DNA of 64,000 nt from Limimaricola sp027213785 (GTDB taxonomy: Bacteria > Pseudomonadota > Alphaproteobacteria > Rhodobacterales > Rhodobacteraceae). The DNA is taken from contig NZ_CP193758.1 of assembly GCF_050847355.1 (NCBI RefSeq), forward strand, positions 92,211 through 156,210. Direction: 5' to 3'. Below the pieces are notes generated by a model that worked only from the letters and a program-made list of their open reading frames with translations, searched no databases and was not told the origin of the DNA. A program made the position numbers and the translations under genes. Shown piece after piece: positions 27,280-35,076 of this stretch (position 1 is the first letter of the stretch; each line of letters begins with the position of its first letter).

Positions 27280-28764
27280 GTGTACGCCGAAATAGTAAAT
27301 CACCTTATCGGCGAGCGCATGCTGCACCCGACCACCACGCCCATCGCCCTGCTGATGTTCGGCGCCATCCTCTGGCTCGGGCCGGTGCGGGGGCTATGGG
27401 TGTTCTTCGCCTCGATGACCTTCCGCAGCGCCGCCGCCCTGTCGCTCCCGGGCCTTGGCGACCTGTCTTTGACCGATCTTTGCGTCGTCGCGCTCTGGGT
27501 CGCCTGCCTCGGTCGCCCCGTGGGCTTCGCGCGGCTGTTCGGCACGATGCGCCCCGCCCGGCCCGGCTTTCCGCTGATGCTGCTGATGCTGTTGGCGACG
27601 ATCGGCGCGGTGTTCCTGCCCCGGGTGTTCAGCGGCCAGACCGAGTTCTTTACCCTCGGCCAGATCGAGGGCCGGCTGAGCTTCTTGCTGGCGCCGCTGC
27701 GCCCGACCGGCAACAATATCGGCCAGCTCGTCCGCTTCGCGCTGTCGGTCTCGTCCTACGTGCTTCTGGCCGCGGCCTTCGCCTATTGGGGCCGCCCGGA
27801 CCAGGCGCTGCGCGCGATGACCATCTCCACCATGGTGCACGCGGGGGTGTCCTTCGTCGATCTGGGCAGTCATGCCGCCGGTCTGCCATGGATGCTGGAG
27901 GGCTTTCGCACCATGAACTACGCCATGCTCGACGATCAGCGCCTGATGGATATCCGGCGGCTGATCGGCGGCTTTCCCGAGCCTTCGGCCTATGCCTTCT
28001 ATACCGTCGGGCTCTATGGCTTCTGGCTGAAGCTCTGGTTCGATGATCGCGGCGGGCGCTGGACGCTCGCGACGCTGATCCTCGTGGCGCTGCTGCTGCT
28101 ACGCTCGATGTCCACCTCGGGGATCGTCGCCTTCGTGAGCTTCACCGGGCTGTTCTTGCTGTGGCATGTCCGCTCGGCGGCGCGGGTGCAGGGCGTGGCG
28201 AGCCTCTATCTCGGGCTCAGCATGGCGATCCCGCTGGCGATCGGCGGCGTGGTGCTGATCTACAACTTCGTGCCGAGCGTGCCGATCGTGCTCGACACGC
28301 TGATCTTCAACAAGATGGACAGCGAGTCCGGCGTCGAGCGGATGAGCTGGAACATGCAGGCGCTGCGCAACTTCGCCGACAGTTACGGGCTCGGCATCGG
28401 GATCGGCAGCGTCAGGGCGTCGAGCTGGATCATGACCAATCTCGGCAGCTTCGGCCTTCCCGGCAGCCTGCTGCAGCTCTGGTTCCTGCTGGCGCTGGCG
28501 ACGCTGGGCCGGGGGTTGCGCGGGCTCGACAGCGCCGCCACGCGGACCGGCGCCGCGATGGTCAGCGGCTGCATGGCGATCGTGCTGCAGGCGATGATCG
28601 CCCGCCCCTACCCCAATCTCGACACGCCCTTCTACGCGATGGCGGGGGTGGCCGCCGGGCTCTATGCCCATGCGCGGCTGCGCGACCGCCGTCCCGCCCC
28701 GATCGCGACGCCCGCCCGTCCCGAGCCGGCCGGTGCAGCGGGGCCCCTCTTTGCCAAGGAATAG
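27280..28764 (+). CDS. Probable EPS polymerase (Wzy/O-antigen ligase-like membrane protein)
   Basis: A 494-residue, very hydrophobic protein with roughly ten to eleven predicted membrane helices and one larger periplasmic-type loop (about 300-380, including NKMDSESGVERMSW and GIGIGSVRASS), the layout of Wzy-type polymerases. Sequence identity between Wzy proteins is low, so the call rests on topology and on its place in the EPS locus. GTG at 27280 is the frame start; ATG at 27319 is an alternative. It lies 11 bases before the sulfotransferase-like gene, so the two are co-transcribed. It is the only polymerase candidate in the window. Confidence 0.72.
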   Translation: MYAEIVNHLIGERMLHPTTTPIALLMFGAILWLGPVRGLWVFFASMTFRSAAALSLPGLGDLSLTDLCVVALWVACLGRPVGFARLFGTMRPARPGFPLMLLMLLATIGAVFLPRVFSGQTEFFTLGQIEGRLSFLLAPLRPTGNNIGQLVRFALSVSSYVLLAAAFAYWGRPDQALRAMTISTMVHAGVSFVDLGSHAAGLPWMLEGFRTMNYAMLDDQRLMDIRRLIGGFPEPSAYAFYTVGLYGFWLKLWFDDRGGRWTLATLILVALLLLRSMSTSGIVAFVSFTGLFLLWHVRSAARVQGVASLYLGLSMAIPLAIGGVVLIYNFVPSVPIVLDTLIFNKMDSESGVERMSWNMQALRNFADSYGLGIGIGSVRASSWIMTNLGSFGLPGSLLQLWFLLALATLGRGLRGLDSAATRTGAAMVSGCMAIVLQAMIARPYPNLDTPFYAMAGVAAGLYAHARLRDRRPAPIATPARPEPAGAAGPLFAKE

Positions 28765-28775
28765 GATTTTACCAC

Positions 28776-29630
28776 GTGCAGCTGGTTCGACGCCCCCAAG
28801 ACCGCACCACCCTCAGGAACGGGATCAAGCGCATCGCCGCCCGGACTGCCGCGCATGCCCCGCAGGCGCGCTACGATCGCTGCCTGCTGATGCTGTCGCA
28901 TATGCGGGCCACGACCACCGCGCTGTCGAACGTGCTGTGCAGCCATCCGCGGATCACCGGTTACGGCGAGACCCACGTGTCGCATGGTCGGGCGGAAAGC
29001 CTCGGGCAGGTGGTGGTGAACCTCGCGCTGCGGCGGGCTCTCTCGCTCAGGGCCGATCTGCTCTATGACAAGGTGCTGCACGATCACCTCGACGCCACCG
29101 CCGATGCGCCGTTCTTCGAGGCGCGCGCGCTGTTCATGCTGCGCGCGCCGGCCCCGGCGATCCGCTCGATCGAAGCCCTGGCGCGGCGCACCGACATGCA
29201 CCAATACCGCAGCGCCGAGGCCGCCGCGCTCTATTACGCCGAGCGGGTCGAGACCCTGTGCGGCCACTGGGACCGGTTTCCCGCCACGCGCAGGTTCGGC
29301 GTGACCTCCGAGGCGCTGCTGCGCGATCCCGATGCGACCGTCGCCCGGCTGGGCGACTGGCTCCGGCTCGATCCGCCGCTCACCAACAGCTATGTCAGCC
29401 ACCGCGCCACGCAGAAGGGCGGCGGCGGCGACCCGACCCGAAGCGCCAGCCATACGCGAATCGAGCCGAGCGATCGCCCGGCCGAATCGGGGCCGGTGGC
29501 CGGGGTCTCGGCATCGCTGGCCGCGCGTTGCGAGGCGGCGCATGGCGCGCTCGCCGCGCGGTTCGTGGCGAATTCGGGGCCATACCCGGACACCGATCCG
29601 CATCCCGATTTAAGCAATCCTCAATCTTAA
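28776..29630 (+). CDS. Sulfotransferase-like protein
   Basis: A 284-residue product. GTG at 28776 was chosen because it lies 11 bases after the upstream stop with AAGGAATAGG in front; the longer open frame is a shadow of the polymerase gene. The segment LLMLSHMRATTTALSNVLCS occupies the place of the PAPS 5'-phosphosulfate loop (compare SHPRSGST-type loops), and FMLRAPAPAIRSI resembles the 3'-phosphate loop RxPxxxxxS. Pairing with the polymerase suggests sulfation of the EPS repeat. The loop is divergent from classical forms, so activity should not be assumed. Confidence 0.72.
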   Translation: MQLVRRPQDRTTLRNGIKRIAARTAAHAPQARYDRCLLMLSHMRATTTALSNVLCSHPRITGYGETHVSHGRAESLGQVVVNLALRRALSLRADLLYDKVLHDHLDATADAPFFEARALFMLRAPAPAIRSIEALARRTDMHQYRSAEAAALYYAERVETLCGHWDRFPATRRFGVTSEALLRDPDATVARLGDWLRLDPPLTNSYVSHRATQKGGGGDPTRSASHTRIEPSDRPAESGPVAGVSASLAARCEAAHGALAARFVANSGPYPDTDPHPDLSNPQS

Positions 29631-30075
29631 CCCGCCATAAACCGTGGGGACCCGTCCTGGGTCCGGTACCGGCGCCGGCTGTCGGACCTCCGGGTCGGGC
29701 GATGATCCGCGATATGTCCCGCCGCTCTGACGCGGCGGGAGCGGTACGCATCTGATTGTAGCGCTTGCTATTATTTGCAACCCAAGGTGGATCTTCGCCA
29801 TGCCGGCGAACCGCCTCTTGCCGCCATGGGAAACCTTCGCCGCCGAGGGACCAGCGCCATGCCACCCCTTCGGCATCCAGCAACCGCGGCGCCATGCGGG
29901 TCGCGCAAACCGATCAAACGTGACCCTCGTTTCCCAATCCCGCCATCGCGGCTGCGCAGTTCGGCCGCCGGGATGCCTTGATGGGCGGTTCTTTTGGCGT
30001 GGTCGGGCAGAAGCCGGGCAAGTCGCGTCCGAATGAACGAGGCGCGACGACAATAAGAATGAGTACGAGGGTCAG
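29631..30075. other. Intergenic region upstream of the subtilase
   Basis: About 445 bases without a supported gene. It must carry the subtilase promoter. GAGTACGAGGGTCAG just before the ATG at 30076 contains the CGAGGGT core found in other EPS-gene leaders of this window. Confidence 0.4.
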
Positions 30076-32952
30076 ATGTCTCAGTTCAGTTCGTCGATTT
30101 TGCCGCCGCCGCTCGCCCAGAATTCCTCCTTCAGTGATCCGAATACCGGGGCGCAGTACTACTTCGACCGCCCCTACCTGTCGAAGATGTCGATCGACGC
30201 CGAATCCGTCTGGGCAGACTACACCGGCGCGGGCATCACCGTCGGCGTGCTGGATTCGGTCATCAACTATGCACATGGCGATATCGACGACAATTACGAC
30301 GCCGGCCGCGACATCGATCTCGGCACCGGCGGCACCACCCCGGTCTGGGACCGCAGCGCCTATCCGGACGCGCATGGCACCATGGTCGCGGGCGTCATCG
30401 CCGCCGAACGCGGCAACGGCCTCGGCACCGTCGGCGTCGCCCATGGCGCCAAGGTGGCGAGCTTCGCGCTCGACTACAACGCCGACAACGTCGTCGCGCA
30501 GGTCGAGGCCGGGGTCACCCATGGCCGGACCGTCGACGTGCTCAACAACAGCTGGAGCTACAGCCGCGCCTTCCAGGACAACCTGCAGCCCGGCACCAAC
30601 GGCCACGAGGCGCTGGTCACCGCCGTGCAGCAGGGCCGCGACGGGCTCGGAACCGTCGTCGTGTTCTCCGCCGGCAACGCGGCCTATTCGCAATCCTCGA
30701 ATTACCACGGCTACCAGAACTCGCCCTTCACCATCGCCGTGGGCGCCACCGACAAGGAAGGCAACGCCGCCGCCTTCAGCTCGTTCGGCGCCAACCTCCT
30801 GATCACCGCCGCCGGCGTCGATATCATGACGAGCGAGCCCTATAGCGGCGGCGTGCGGATGATGTCCGGCACCTCGTTCTCGGCGCCGATCGTCTCGGCG
30901 GCCGCGGCCGTGATCCTCGAGGCCAACGACCAGCTCGGCTATCGGGACGTGATGGAGATCCTTGCCCTTTCCGCCCGGGCCGAGGATCTCGGCACCTCGT
31001 CTTCGGTGAGCTATGGCTGGGTCGCCAACGCCGCGACGAATTTCAACGGCGGCGGCATGCATTTCTCCGACAGCTTCGGCTTCGGCTACCTGAACCTCCA
31101 CGACGCGGTGCGGCTGGCCGAAACCTGGCGAGGCCAGCAGCGCTTCGACAACCTGCTGACCGAAACGGTCGAGACGCGCTACAGCGACCTCGTGCTGACG
31201 GCCGGGCAGAACGACCACATCCGGGCGGTGATCGAATTCACCGAGGACGTGACGATGGAAAGCGCGCAGCTCGAACTGAAGCTGCCCTGGAGCCACACCA
31301 ACGATCTCGAGATCTTCCTGACCAGCCCGGACGGCACGATCAGCCAGCTGGTCTATGATTTCGAGGCCAAGGGCGGCGGCGGCAGCCTGTTCAACTTCCC
31401 CTTCACCACCAACGCGGTCTTCGGCGAAAGCTCCAGGGGCAGCTGGACCATCGACATCCACAACCGCAACCCAGACCTGCTTCACTACAATGGCAGCGGC
31501 CCGATGAGCGGCGCGCTGATCGGCGCGAAGCTGACCGTCAGGGGCAACGCGCCGGAAACCGACGACGTCTATTTCTACAATGACGAGTTCGCCTCGGGCT
31601 TCTACGACGCGATCGAGCAACTGACCCGCGCTCGGCTCACCGATGAGGATGGCGGCACCGACACGATCAACGCCGCGATGCTCACCCATGCGATCGCGAT
31701 CGATCTCTCGGGACAGACCGAGAGCCGGATCGGCGAGTCCAAGCTGGACCTGCAGGCGAACGTGATCGAGAACGCGTTCGGCGGCGACGCGAACGACCTG
31801 CTGATCGGCTCGGCGGCGGACAACCACCTTGCCGGGGGGCGCGGCGACGACACGCTGCAGGCCAGCGGCGGCCGCGACCGCATCGATGGCGGCGCCGGGA
31901 CGGACCGTCTGGTTTTCAACCTCGCCTCGACGGCGCTGCTTTCGGCCGAGAGCCGCGAGGGCGGCGTCGATCTCTCCTTCAAGCTCGGCGGCGCCACCGC
32001 GACCAGCATTGTCAGCAATGTCGAGGCGTTCGTCTTCAGCGATGCGAGCTTCGATCTCGACGGCATCCTGAACCGCGGCGCGGCCCCGGCCGAGGAGGAG
32101 GCCTCGCCGCCTCCGCCCGTAGCATCGGAGCCGGAACCGGCGCCCCAACCAGAACCGGCGCCCCAGCCGGAACCCGAGCCGGAACCGACGCCGACGCCAG
32201 AGCCGGAACCGGAACCGGAGCCGGAGCCCGAACCGGAACCGATGCTGCCCGAAGCGCCCGCCGCCCCTGCGCCGCGATACGATTATCAGGCGCTCGGGAC
32301 CGAGGGCGAGGATCGGCTGGTCGCGCGTGGCCTGCACAACCTGCTGGATGGCAAGGGCGGCAACGACCTGCTGATCTCCAACAAGGGCGATGACGATCTG
32401 CACGGCGATCTGGGCGACGACCGGCTGTTTTGCGGCGCCGGCGATGACGAGGCCTATGGCGGCGCCGGTGCCGACATGGTGATCGGCGCCGATGGCGACG
32501 ATCTGCTCGATGGCGGCGCGGGGCAGGATCTGGTGAATGGCGGCGCCGGCAACGACCGGCTGTTCGGCGGCGACGGCCGGGACAAGCTCTTTGCCGGGGA
32601 TGGCGACGACATGCTGTTCGGCGGGGCCGGCAACGACGTGCTGTTCGGCCAGGACGGATCGAACAGAATGGATGGCGGCACCGGCAGCGACACGTTCTTC
32701 TGCGGCGCCGGGGTCGACACGATCATCTTCGCCGCCCGGTCCGACGATCTCGACCGGGTCTACAATTTCGGCGAGGACGACCGGGTCGTCGTGCAGGGCG
32801 GCACCGCCGGGGCGGACGGCCTGCGTTTCGAGGAGAAGGGCGGCGGCGTGTCGCTTTTCGTCGAAAGCGGCGGGACCCTGACCGAGATCGCCCACTTCTC
32901 CCGGGTCGAGCTCGCGGCGCTCGAAGGGCAGACGACGCTCGAATTCGCCTGA
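30076..32952 (+). CDS. Secreted subtilisin-like serine protease with P domain and RTX repeats
   Basis: A 958-residue extracellular protease. The S8 domain (about 45-345) has the triad Asp60 (ITVGVLDS), His100 (DAHGTMVAGV) and Ser267 (SGTSFSAP), plus oxyanion Asn201 (SAGN). A proprotein-convertase P domain follows (about 360-500; ELKLPWSHTNDLEIFLTSPD), then a first short RTX block, a Pro/Glu linker (about 670-730, repeated PEPEPEP), a larger RTX block (about 750-880) and a C-terminal beta domain typical of type I secretion. It has no signal peptide and no clear propeptide. A role in remodelling matrix proteins or surface adhesins is inferred; no type I exporter is encoded nearby. It ends 49 bases from a converging glycosyltransferase. 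Confidence 0.92.
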   Translation: MSQFSSSILPPPLAQNSSFSDPNTGAQYYFDRPYLSKMSIDAESVWADYTGAGITVGVLDSVINYAHGDIDDNYDAGRDIDLGTGGTTPVWDRSAYPDAHGTMVAGVIAAERGNGLGTVGVAHGAKVASFALDYNADNVVAQVEAGVTHGRTVDVLNNSWSYSRAFQDNLQPGTNGHEALVTAVQQGRDGLGTVVVFSAGNAAYSQSSNYHGYQNSPFTIAVGATDKEGNAAAFSSFGANLLITAAGVDIMTSEPYSGGVRMMSGTSFSAPIVSAAAAVILEANDQLGYRDVMEILALSARAEDLGTSSSVSYGWVANAATNFNGGGMHFSDSFGFGYLNLHDAVRLAETWRGQQRFDNLLTETVETRYSDLVLTAGQNDHIRAVIEFTEDVTMESAQLELKLPWSHTNDLEIFLTSPDGTISQLVYDFEAKGGGGSLFNFPFTTNAVFGESSRGSWTIDIHNRNPDLLHYNGSGPMSGALIGAKLTVRGNAPETDDVYFYNDEFASGFYDAIEQLTRARLTDEDGGTDTINAAMLTHAIAIDLSGQTESRIGESKLDLQANVIENAFGGDANDLLIGSAADNHLAGGRGDDTLQASGGRDRIDGGAGTDRLVFNLASTALLSAESREGGVDLSFKLGGATATSIVSNVEAFVFSDASFDLDGILNRGAAPAEEEASPPPPVASEPEPAPQPEPAPQPEPEPEPTPTPEPEPEPEPEPEPEPMLPEAPAAPAPRYDYQALGTEGEDRLVARGLHNLLDGKGGNDLLISNKGDDDLHGDLGDDRLFCGAGDDEAYGGAGADMVIGADGDDLLDGGAGQDLVNGGAGNDRLFGGDGRDKLFAGDGDDMLFGGAGNDVLFGQDGSNRMDGGTGSDTFFCGAGVDTIIFAARSDDLDRVYNFGEDDRVVVQGGTAGADGLRFEEKGGGVSLFVESGGTLTEIAHFSRVELAALEGQTTLEFA

Positions 32953-33001
32953 CCCGTTCGGCGCAAGGATCGGCGCGGCGCATGGGCCGTGCCAATCCGG
33001 A

Positions 33002-33955
33002 TCAACGCGGACGCGCCGCGAAGTCGAGAATGCGCTCGGGCGCGGAGCGGCCATGCAGCAGGTCGCCGAGCGCCATCCAGTTGCCACTGGCCCTGGCGCG
33101 GCGATCGACCCAAGGCTCGGGGCGCAGCATCTTCAGGTGGTTGGCCAGCATGTTGCGCACGATCAGCCGCAGGCCGAACCCCGCCGGGATCGAGCCCTTG
33201 CGCATCAGATAGGCGACATTCGCGACCTGGCTGTAGCCCAGCAGGTGCCCGTTGGTGTCGCGCCCCGATTTCACGCCGCAATGCACGCCGCGAAGCGCGT
33301 CCGTGCGGATCATCTCGCCCGGCACGCGGCTGGCGAAATCGACATCCTCCTGCCAGCCATAGAGCGGCAGGCGCTCGTCGAAGCGCAGCGCGCCGATCCG
33401 TGCGGCGCGATAGGCCATGTTGCAGCCATAGAGCCCGACGAGGTCGCGCTCCAGCGCGCGCGGCGTCGCATCCCGGCCGATCCGCTCGGCCTCGTCCGCC
33501 TCGATCATCGCGGCGGCCGAGACGAGATCGACACCGGCGCCGTGGATTCCATCGGCCAGCAACGCGCCGGTCAGACCCGAGATGTCGGGAAACGCCTTGA
33601 AGGCCCGATCGATGCCGATCAGCGCATCGCGCGCGGGCAGGTAGTCATCGTCGATGAAGAACACCACGTCGCAGCGATCCAGCACCGCGTCGAGCCCGCG
33701 ATTGCGCTGCCGCGGCAGGCCCTTTTCCGAGATCAGCACCTGCGCCGCGGGCTGCGCCGCGGCGAGGATCGCCTCGTCCGGCAGGTCACCGGGTTTCGTC
33801 ACCACGCAGAGGATCTCGCTCGCCCGCTTGGTCTGGCGCGTCAGCCATGGCAGCAGCTGCGCCAGCGCCTCGGGGCGGCCGACCGAGCAGATGACGACCG
33901 CGATCCGCAGGCCGTCATTCGCGTCGTCGGGCATGGTATCGGCGAAAAGTGTCAT
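33002..33955 (-). CDS. Glycosyltransferase family 2 (GT-A fold)
   Basis: A 317-residue inverting transferase, cytoplasmic. It has the GT2 opening IAVVICSVGRPEALAQLLPW, the metal-binding acidic motif FFIDDDYL and, further on, GWQEDVDFASR with the acidic pair usual for the catalytic base. It is the only GT2 enzyme in the window. It starts one base after the stop of the priming transferase (33956-34633), so the two form a two-gene minus-strand operon and this enzyme may add the second sugar of the repeat. Confidence 0.9.
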   Translation of the reverse strand: MTLFADTMPDDANDGLRIAVVICSVGRPEALAQLLPWLTRQTKRASEILCVVTKPGDLPDEAILAAAQPAAQVLISEKGLPRQRNRGLDAVLDRCDVVFFIDDDYLPARDALIGIDRAFKAFPDISGLTGALLADGIHGAGVDLVSAAAMIEADEAERIGRDATPRALERDLVGLYGCNMAYRAARIGALRFDERLPLYGWQEDVDFASRVPGEMIRTDALRGVHCGVKSGRDTNGHLLGYSQVANVAYLMRKGSIPAGFGLRLIVRNMLANHLKMLRPEPWVDRRARASGNWMALGDLLHGRSAPERILDFAARPR

Positions 33956-34633
33956 TCAGCAGCCGGTCCGGTTGAGCACCGCGCCCACGGTCTGGAACAG
34001 GATCTTCAGGTCCAGCGGCATCGACAGCCGCTCCAGATACCGCGCGTCGAGCGCCACGCGTTCGTCATAGGCGATGTCGTTGCGGCCCGATACCTGCCAC
34101 AGCCCGGTCACGCCCGGCCGCAGCGAAAGGTAGACCCAGCTCCGGTGCCCGTAGCGCGACAGCTCGGCCGCGGTCACCGGGCGTGGCCCGATCAGGCTCA
34201 TCTCGCCCTTGAGCACGTTCCAGATCTGCGGCAGCTCGTCGAGCGAGGTCTTGCGCAGCAGCGCCCCGAGCCGGGTGACGCGCGGGTCGTCGCGCAGCTT
34301 GTGATCGCGCTCCCATTCCGCGCGCACCTCGGGATCGGAGGCGAGCAGCGCAGCGAGCCGCGCCTCGGCATCCGGCACCATGGTCCGGATCTTCCAGCAC
34401 TTGAAGGTCACGCCGTTGCGGCCGACCCGCTCGTGGCCGAAGAAGCCGGGCCCGCCCTCGCGGCGGACCAAGAGATAGAGGGTGCCGATCACCGGCAGCA
34501 ACGGGACCAGAAGGATCGCTACAAGGACCAGATCCAGCAACCGCTTGGCAAAGCGGTTGTAGCCCATCGGCGCGTCGACGGCCGCTTCCTGCAGCGCCAG
34601 TGCCTCGATCGAGGTGCTCGAAGATTGTGTCAT
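33956..34633 (-). CDS. Priming phosphoglycosyltransferase (ExoY-like)
   Basis: A 225-residue short-form enzyme that loads a hexose-1-phosphate, often galactose, on undecaprenyl phosphate. ATG at 34633 with AAGGATG upstream was chosen. One membrane-anchoring helix (about 31-54) precedes the catalytic core: WKIRTMV, LRKTSLDELPQIWNVLKGEM, IGPRPVT and LRPGVTGLWQVSGRN. The length is that of ExoY-type enzymes, without the extra N-terminal helices of WbaP. A longer protein with the same core is at 7116-8306, so the window has two priming enzymes. It is co-transcribed with the GT2 gene. The specificity is inferred from the family and not demonstrated. Confidence 0.9.
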   Translation of the reverse strand: MTQSSSTSIEALALQEAAVDAPMGYNRFAKRLLDLVLVAILLVPLLPVIGTLYLLVRREGGPGFFGHERVGRNGVTFKCWKIRTMVPDAEARLAALLASDPEVRAEWERDHKLRDDPRVTRLGALLRKTSLDELPQIWNVLKGEMSLIGPRPVTAAELSRYGHRSWVYLSLRPGVTGLWQVSGRNDIAYDERVALDARYLERLSMPLDLKILFQTVGAVLNRTGC

Positions 34634-35021
34634 CGCGACATCCTTGAAACCGTTTAAAATCGTCATCACTCGAAAATGCGCGCCCCTCGAAAGGGACGCC
34701 CGTCGCCACGCGGTGATCGGCGGCGCCGACCCAAGGGAACAACCTTTGGATGAGTCGGCCATGCCTTGGTTCTGCCTTGCACCGGTCCTGTTAACAAATC
34801 TGCCGAGATACCCAGCAGACCTGTCCAGAATGCGACTCGTGCATATTTATGTTTTTTAACAACTGGTTGTCTTTGCCCCTTGCGTCCGTTCGATTTGTCC
34901 ACTTGCTGGACTATTTTGCAGCGCACCACTACTACGCGTTTTCAGACATTAAAAGCACAATCTAAAGGCGATCTTTCACCACATTCGCTCTGGTTGTGAG
35001 AGGGGGTCGAGCCGCGACGCG
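34634..35021. other. Intergenic region upstream of priming transferase
   Basis: About 390 AT-richer bases between the terminator of the kinase gene and the start at 34633, carrying the promoter and leader motif of the priming transferase gene. No gene is supported. Confidence 0.4.
34661..34676 (-). promoter_or_regulatory. TTTTCGAGTG leader motif
   Basis: CGTCATCACTCGAAAA (plus strand) is identical in all 16 bases to 42485-42500, upstream of the glycosyltransferase at 41319. Each copy lies 15-30 bases before the first downstream start codon on the minus strand. Confidence 0.45.
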
Positions 35022-35051
35022 AAAACGGCCCGCCCTGGAGGGGACGAACCG
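35022..35051 (-). terminator. Terminator hairpin after the tyrosine kinase gene
   Basis: On the minus strand, an 11-base arm CGGTTCGTCCC pairs through several G-U pairs with GGGCGGGCCG around a CTCCA loop and is followed by TTTT. It lies 26 bases after the kinase stop. Confidence 0.6.
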
Positions 35052-35076
35052 TCGCGCTTCGACGACATGCAAAGGG

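Noticed and set aside
29914..33087. A 1057-codon minus-strand frame opposite the subtilase
   Set aside because: Val/Ala/Gly-biased shadow of the RTX-rich protease gene.
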